From NCBI GenBank assembly GCA_032209605.1, contig JASFXZ010000008.1, positions 4,154,001-4,218,000 on the forward strand: 64,000 nucleotides of DNA. The letters run 5' to 3'. Both the position numbers and the translations under genes were made by a program. Below, in pieces: positions 58,966 through 64,000 of this stretch; position 1 is the first letter of the stretch; each line of letters starts with the position of its first letter. This stretch comes from Mactromeris polynyma (taxonomy: Eukaryota; Mollusca; Bivalvia; Venerida; Mactridae). The notes beneath the pieces are model-generated. The model was not told where the DNA came from. It worked only from the letters and a program-made list of their open reading frames with translations, and made no database searches.

Positions 58966-59128
58966 TTGGTCGGCCAGGTCATTTCTTGCGCCCCTGTTCC
59001 CTTACGTTTGTACAATTGAACCTCCTAAAATGCCTTAAGTTTTATGAATTGTTGTTTTCGCGGAGGTCTGTGTGGAGAGGCACTGCCTTATGTATGTGGC
59101 GTTCCCTGTAGCAACTTATTTACTCTCT
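58966..59128 (+). repeat. Long copy of the 'GGAGGTCTGTGTGG' family
   Basis: It contains TTGGTCGGCCAGGTCATTTC, 'TTGCGCCCCTGTTCCCTTAC', GCGGAGGTCTGTGTGGAGAG and 'CTTATGTATGTGGCGTTCCC', then TGTAGCAACTTATTTACTC. It is the best match to 20594-20757 over the whole ~160 bp. Confidence 0.8.
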
Positions 59129-60480
59129 TTTACATTGTCGTTTTATCCCCACAAATTCACCGTTAAAACGAATACATGTTATCAAGTCTGGTATGACATA
59201 TCACGTACACAGCACACAACCATCCCCGTAACACAAGAAGACATGTTAAATATACAAACATTTACCGTGGCAAACGGGACACAACACACAAGAAACGACA
59301 ATATATGACGAGCGAAAATATGAGTTTAACATTGTTTGATAGTAGGTCGTGATAATGTAGTTACTCTCAGCGGGTGTCGAAAAGTAACAACACAATTACA
59401 TTTGATACCAGCTGTGTAGATGGTGTGACGGTTTACCAAATTGGTTAACCAAGATCATATATAAGCCAGAATCTTTTATACAATAACAAACGAGAAGACA
59501 GCAACATACGGGACAGCTAACTTTATACAGTTTATAAACGTGGTGTAATTATGTTACTATAATAGTGTGGTCTTTTGGATGTATTAACTGCCTTTTGGTT
59601 TACTTGTTAAACACATTGTGCCCTAATTTTTGTCCGAAGTGTCAAATTTACATTTCACGAAATGGTGTCATTATTTGCCTGATTACATCCTGGAAGTGTA
59701 CTTTAGTGTTCATTTCAAGGGAATTAGGTATTTCTTCCACGCTTTTTGTGAAAGCGATCGCAGGCAGTATAATCACATGGTTGAATATCTTCCTGATTAC
59801 AGTTATGTTAGCATCCGGGTGTGGAAATAAAATCTGATTCATGTATGTAGATTGTTCTATTGTTGTAACGATTGGATGTTTCATTCCGTTATAGCACGAT
59901 ATGGCTGTCACAACAACGTTTATCTTAAAATATCAAGAGAAAAAGTTGATGACATGTTGTACGTTCACTATATTCAAATGTAAATGCAATTGATTCCATT
60001 GAGGAAAGCAAATTTGGGTCATTGCTCAAATAATTAAAGAACTAAAACATTTAAAGAATGTTCAGAACATCAAATATTGACTATATTGAGAGGATGATTA
60101 AGTGACCTAGTTTATACATGGTTTCGATTATTCTAAAGACATAAACGTGTATTATTACAACATTTTGATACAGGCCATGCTAGACCACCTTGCGTATAAA
60201 CAGCTTACCTCAGCAGTTTTTTTAATTGCCTACTAATATATCAAATTGGATTCAGATCTATTTAACAAGTATTTATTCAAGGTGTACGCGTATGCTAAAT
60301 AGGAATCTCTAAAGACATTCTTAACATATTTGTTCACCATTGATACCTTTTATTTTGCTGTCAAATGTTTTACCATTTTCGAAATTTCAGCTTAGCCTAT
60401 ACGTGACTGACAGAGCAATTTGAGTTTGTTTCGGCAATGAGTTGCGTTGTTCTTAACACATTGTTCTAGGACAAATAAAG

Positions 60481-60627
60481 TCGAATACTGATTGAATACA
60501 TAATATAAGCAACACTATCGGTCTATTTCTGGACACCAATCTTATCCACTAGGATATAGATGTAGATTGTATTTAAATATTTCGTGCCTCGTCTGCGGAT
60601 TTGAAATACCTGGCGCTATCTACGAAA
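60481..60627 (+). repeat. 147-bp inverted repeat, left arm
   Basis: It runs from TCGAATACTGATTGAATACA through 'CACTATCGGTCTATTTCTGG' to TACCTGGCGCTATCTACGAA. Its reverse complement lies at 62540-62687 with only a handful of differences. No clear target duplication was found at the outer ends. Confidence 0.9.
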
Positions 60628-62539
60628 CATGTTTGCTTTTGGGGGAACACGAAAATTCGGTCAATGGCTTAAAACGCATTGGAAAATTAATCTCTCGTCC
60701 AACAGAAAAATGCCCTTGGTATATATTATAATCGTTCTGTCGCTCATCTTTCTAGTTCTCATCATGTCATATTAGACTTTCAAAAGAAGCGTTGTTACTG
60801 GTAATCCAGATAGCAGCACCTAGCAATAATGACATAGTTGCGTTGATAACTGTTTCCTGATAACCTTGTGTCATTCTTCAAAGCGACATTTTCTGTTGTT
60901 ATTTAATCTATGGTCGTAAATTATTTACTATCACATCCCATTTCGTTGGAAATACTCTGAATGACTCTCTACAGTTGTCCGCACATTCTTCCACTGATGT
61001 TTAGATAACAAAGCCCATACATCCTTGTAATGGTTTATACGCGGAATATTTCATTTTACCCTAGGGGCTTGTGTTGTAAATGCACCCTTTCCTGAGTCAC
61101 ATCGAGAGTATGCAGTCGTACTAGTTTATTACCTTAATGCAGTAGTGAAAAGAATTAAAACGTATTTACTTAACAATGCCGTCATACGTATTTGCAAGCA
61201 GCAGTGCTATCCAGCACGTTTGGTGTATATGATATTTCTCTGACAAATTAACTAGATTTATAGTCGTTGTTTCTCGGCTGAAAGCGACGGATATCAGGCG
61301 ATAAGACAAAGAGATATTTTGTTGTCAATGGAAAGGTCACATTTACTTGAAAACACGTGTGAAAGTAGTGTTATTTGTAAGGTCGTGTTCGTCTTGAACA
61401 TTTCCATTACTCAAGTTGTCACCAAAGATAAACACATAATGATCGACGACTATCTGAGTACTCATTTATCTCAGCCAGAGATTGAAATGATTTGTATTTG
61501 TCAGCAAGACGCTAGATTTATTAGAGTATTTCGAGCCAAGACTTGGTCAAATCATTTAGATGATTCTACAAGGAAACACATTTGCATGATGAAAGTTTGA
61601 TAGTCTTTCCTTTAAGTTTTGGTCGGGACTTAAACCTAAATATCAATACGACGGCCAAAAGTCAAATTGGTCGCCACATAGCATTCAAAACTTTCGACAA
61701 TTACAGTATTATATGAAGAACGAGTTCGATTCGTTTTTGTTTTAATGTTCATGAAAATTGCTGATACGTTTGACTGTATAACACAATAGGGCTTTTGCAT
61801 GACAACAACATTCAACAATATGCAATTGTCAACTTTCTCTAACCTTAGATTTGTAAGTAATTCTCCACTCACTGAAATCCTCTGTGATATGTGAGTGGCT
61901 AAATGATTTTCCAGTCAGATTGTTCGATCACTGCGTGACGCTGTTTGTTAACAAACAATTATAAACCTTCGCCAACATTTACTCAAAATAACCATTATAT
62001 CGCAATGGTTTGTGGAATTCAAATTTTATTTAAGGAAGTTCGAAGCGTGAACGTTGATGACGAGGTAAAATTTTGAATGCTATCTCGGAAACTTATGCAT
62101 TGTTTGCTTCGTTTGATGTCTTACATATATCTGATATATAATCTTAAATGTTTCAATCTCCCTTTCTTGTAAAATGGATAATTTTCTCATGAAGTGAACA
62201 TTAAATGTTGATGTATACAATATCAAACTCATTGATGCTCCAAACATGCGTTACTCCAATGAACGATTCTTTGTTCACTGTTTCTTTAGAATCATTGGTT
62301 TTAAGGTGTCGAGTGTACAACAGCTTTGATGTAACCCGGTAAGGAGACAAGTAAATTGACTTTGTTTTACTTATGTCGTATTCACCATTAATGTTATTTA
62401 CTTAATGTTCTGTTGTGATTCAGACTTTTACAAAAGTCTATAGTTGTAAATATACGAGAAGAACAGCATCAATATCTCGTTAATTGTTTTAAAACGTTAT
62501 GTTATTTATTTTCCACATTACCGAATAAAAGCTAACAAA

Positions 62540-62687
62540 TTTCGTGGATAGCGCCAGGTATTTCAAATCCGCAGACGAGGCACGAAATATTTAAATACAA
62601 TCTACATCTATCTCCTAGTGGATAAAATTGGTGTCCAGAAATAGACCGATAGTGTTGCTCATATTATGTATTCAATGCATTATTCGA
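62540..62687 (-). repeat. 147-bp inverted repeat, right arm
   Basis: The plus strand runs TTTCGTGGATAGCGCCAGGT to ATGTATTCAATGCATTATTC, the reverse complement of the left arm at 60481-60627. The arms enclose 1.9 kb. The two could be ends of one element or two independent insertions in opposite orientation. Confidence 0.9.
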
Positions 62688-64000
62688 GCCAGTGTTTAGA
62701 TATGTGATTTTTAACGCTAAATATAAGCTAATTTTATGGCAGCTTGCAATCTCATCTTAATGTGACAAAAGCAAATAAGATATTTAAATAAGTATCAATA
62801 TTTAAGTTTCAACAAAAATACTGAACGAGATATGCGAAAGATTGTACTAAGTTTTGAGCAATAAGAAGACGCTGAATGAAATGTTGTGCTTATTTTATGA
62901 AGTTAGCATGATGGCTTCTTTCGTTTTATTTTTGGGGGATAAATTGGAAATTGTATAGATCTCTACGCAAAATCAAGAACTTGAACCAAGAATGTTATGT
63001 TACTTTGCAAGGATGCATTGTGACATGCGTGTGCGGCAGTGTACACTTTGATTACATATTGTATGACAAAATACTTCTGACAAAACACATGGTGAATCAA
63101 GGACGTCGAGTTAAATAAATTTGTCTTCACACCCGATACCTTTCACTCGAAAAATATTTCTGATAAAACATCAAGGACAATTCAAGTAACTGAGAGAAAA
63201 AGCTACTCAACGTCAATCCATTCCGGGCGCCACATATCAGATGGCTCATAAAGCAGTATGTGTGCCTCTTACCACGATTGCCGTATCGACTCAGATGTGA
63301 GAAAGTCAGTGTTCCCTGGGGTAAAGTACCACTTCAATTGAGAACTGAGGTCTAGTAATTAAAGATAGCTGAAATCAAACACTCTAAGCATGATCTGAAT
63401 CATTTAGTAAGTCAGCGTTTGCTTAATATTGAACTATTTCCGTTATACAATGCGTATTGCGTAGTTGCATTCGTTAAAATCGTTGCTTGTGAGAAGTGCT
63501 GTTTTATTATATTACTGTGTTTGCAAAATCGAGTTGTTATGGGAGACATACAAATATGTGCCACTAAGTTACTGGAATTAAGAAACTATAAGTAGCTTTA
63601 AGATGACAAACACTGAAGCAAGGCATGTGCATTAACTTTCAGGACCGATCCATGTCAATTTAGGTAAGGAAATGCTCTCGTGCGTAAAGCTATAACTCCT
63701 GTTTGGATTACTTCCCTATCAAAACAGAACCAGCGCTTTTTCTCCGTCAAGCTTACGGACAAACACGTACATTTCAATACAACTATTTTGAAATGTAATG
63801 GTCGGGTTATTAAAACCGCACTATACTCTGCATTGAAATAAACATAGGTATTTCCCTTTAATCCTGCGGTACAAACACAAATATACCGTTAACATCATGC
63901 TCGGTTCGCAATGAAAACAAAGACAGGATGTAACGTCTGACTGAACTTCAATACATCTTGAATTATACTGTGTTTGTACCCCTTGTAAACACCCATTTTA

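Larger units (their letters stand above)
58047..64000. other. No gene recognised
   Basis: AT-rich sequence. Overlapping frames at 59565-59911 are open on both strands but show no domain. The 93-codon frame at 61319-61600, between the two inverted repeats, is also unrecognised. The repeats at 58966-59128, 60481-60627 and 62540-62687 are listed separately. Confidence 0.45.

Noticed and set aside
59565..59911. Overlapping frames open on both strands
   Set aside because: No domain, no splice context and hydrophobic chance-like composition; considered and left unannotated.

Overview
The window looks like eukaryotic, AT-rich nuclear DNA, most probably from a bivalve mollusc. The evidence is spliced genes with GT-AG introns and several repeat families typical of bivalve genomes: tRNA-derived SINEs with a shared 3' domain, a family carrying 'GTGACCTTGACCTTG' plus a run of ACCG/ACAG and a C-rich hairpin end, Tc1 and LINE remnants, and TA-flanked MITEs. 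No operons, CRISPR arrays or prokaryotic signals were seen. The species cannot be named from this alone.

The one well-supported gene is on the minus strand, from before 43760 down to a TAA at 26245. Seventeen exons could be joined with matching phases at every junction, giving about 1938 residues without an internal stop. The product has five parts in order. First is a large N-terminal array of 12-residue repeats encoded by a 36-bp minisatellite in one 2.9-kb exon. Second is an FHA-like fold spread over three small exons. Third are two zinc-knuckle-like motifs. Fourth is a Crypton-type tyrosine recombinase domain that keeps the Arg, Lys, Arg, His and Tyr positions. Fifth is a set of small phase-1 exons, two apparently duplicated from each other, leading to a basic SANT/Myb-like tail. 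The first exon and start codon were not found.

Region by region: 1-23 kb is gene-free as far as can be seen and carries dispersed repeats, two SINE-like units (one with an amplified 35-bp unit) and simple repeats. 23-26.2 kb holds a bivalve interspersed element and the 3' end of a LINE. 26.2-43.8 kb is the recombinase gene, whose introns hold two SINEs with target duplications, foldback elements, a three-copy 200-bp element and a Tigger/pogo-like MITE. 44.1-44.9 kb is a second Tigger-like MITE. 46.5-47.3 kb is a possible terminal exon of another minus-strand gene, cut by a 200-N gap. 48.5-50.75 kb is a 2.2-kb element with terminal inverted repeats, a 9-bp target duplication, internal tandem repeats and a PHD-like open frame. 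51-64 kb has no convincing host gene but holds a 92-bp CT tract, a broken Tc1 transposase and a pair of 147-bp inverted repeats 1.9 kb apart.

Most long open frames outside the gene are AT-rich chance frames, or arise because short tandem repeats lack stops in several frames. All family assignments come from motif recognition by eye, without database searches.
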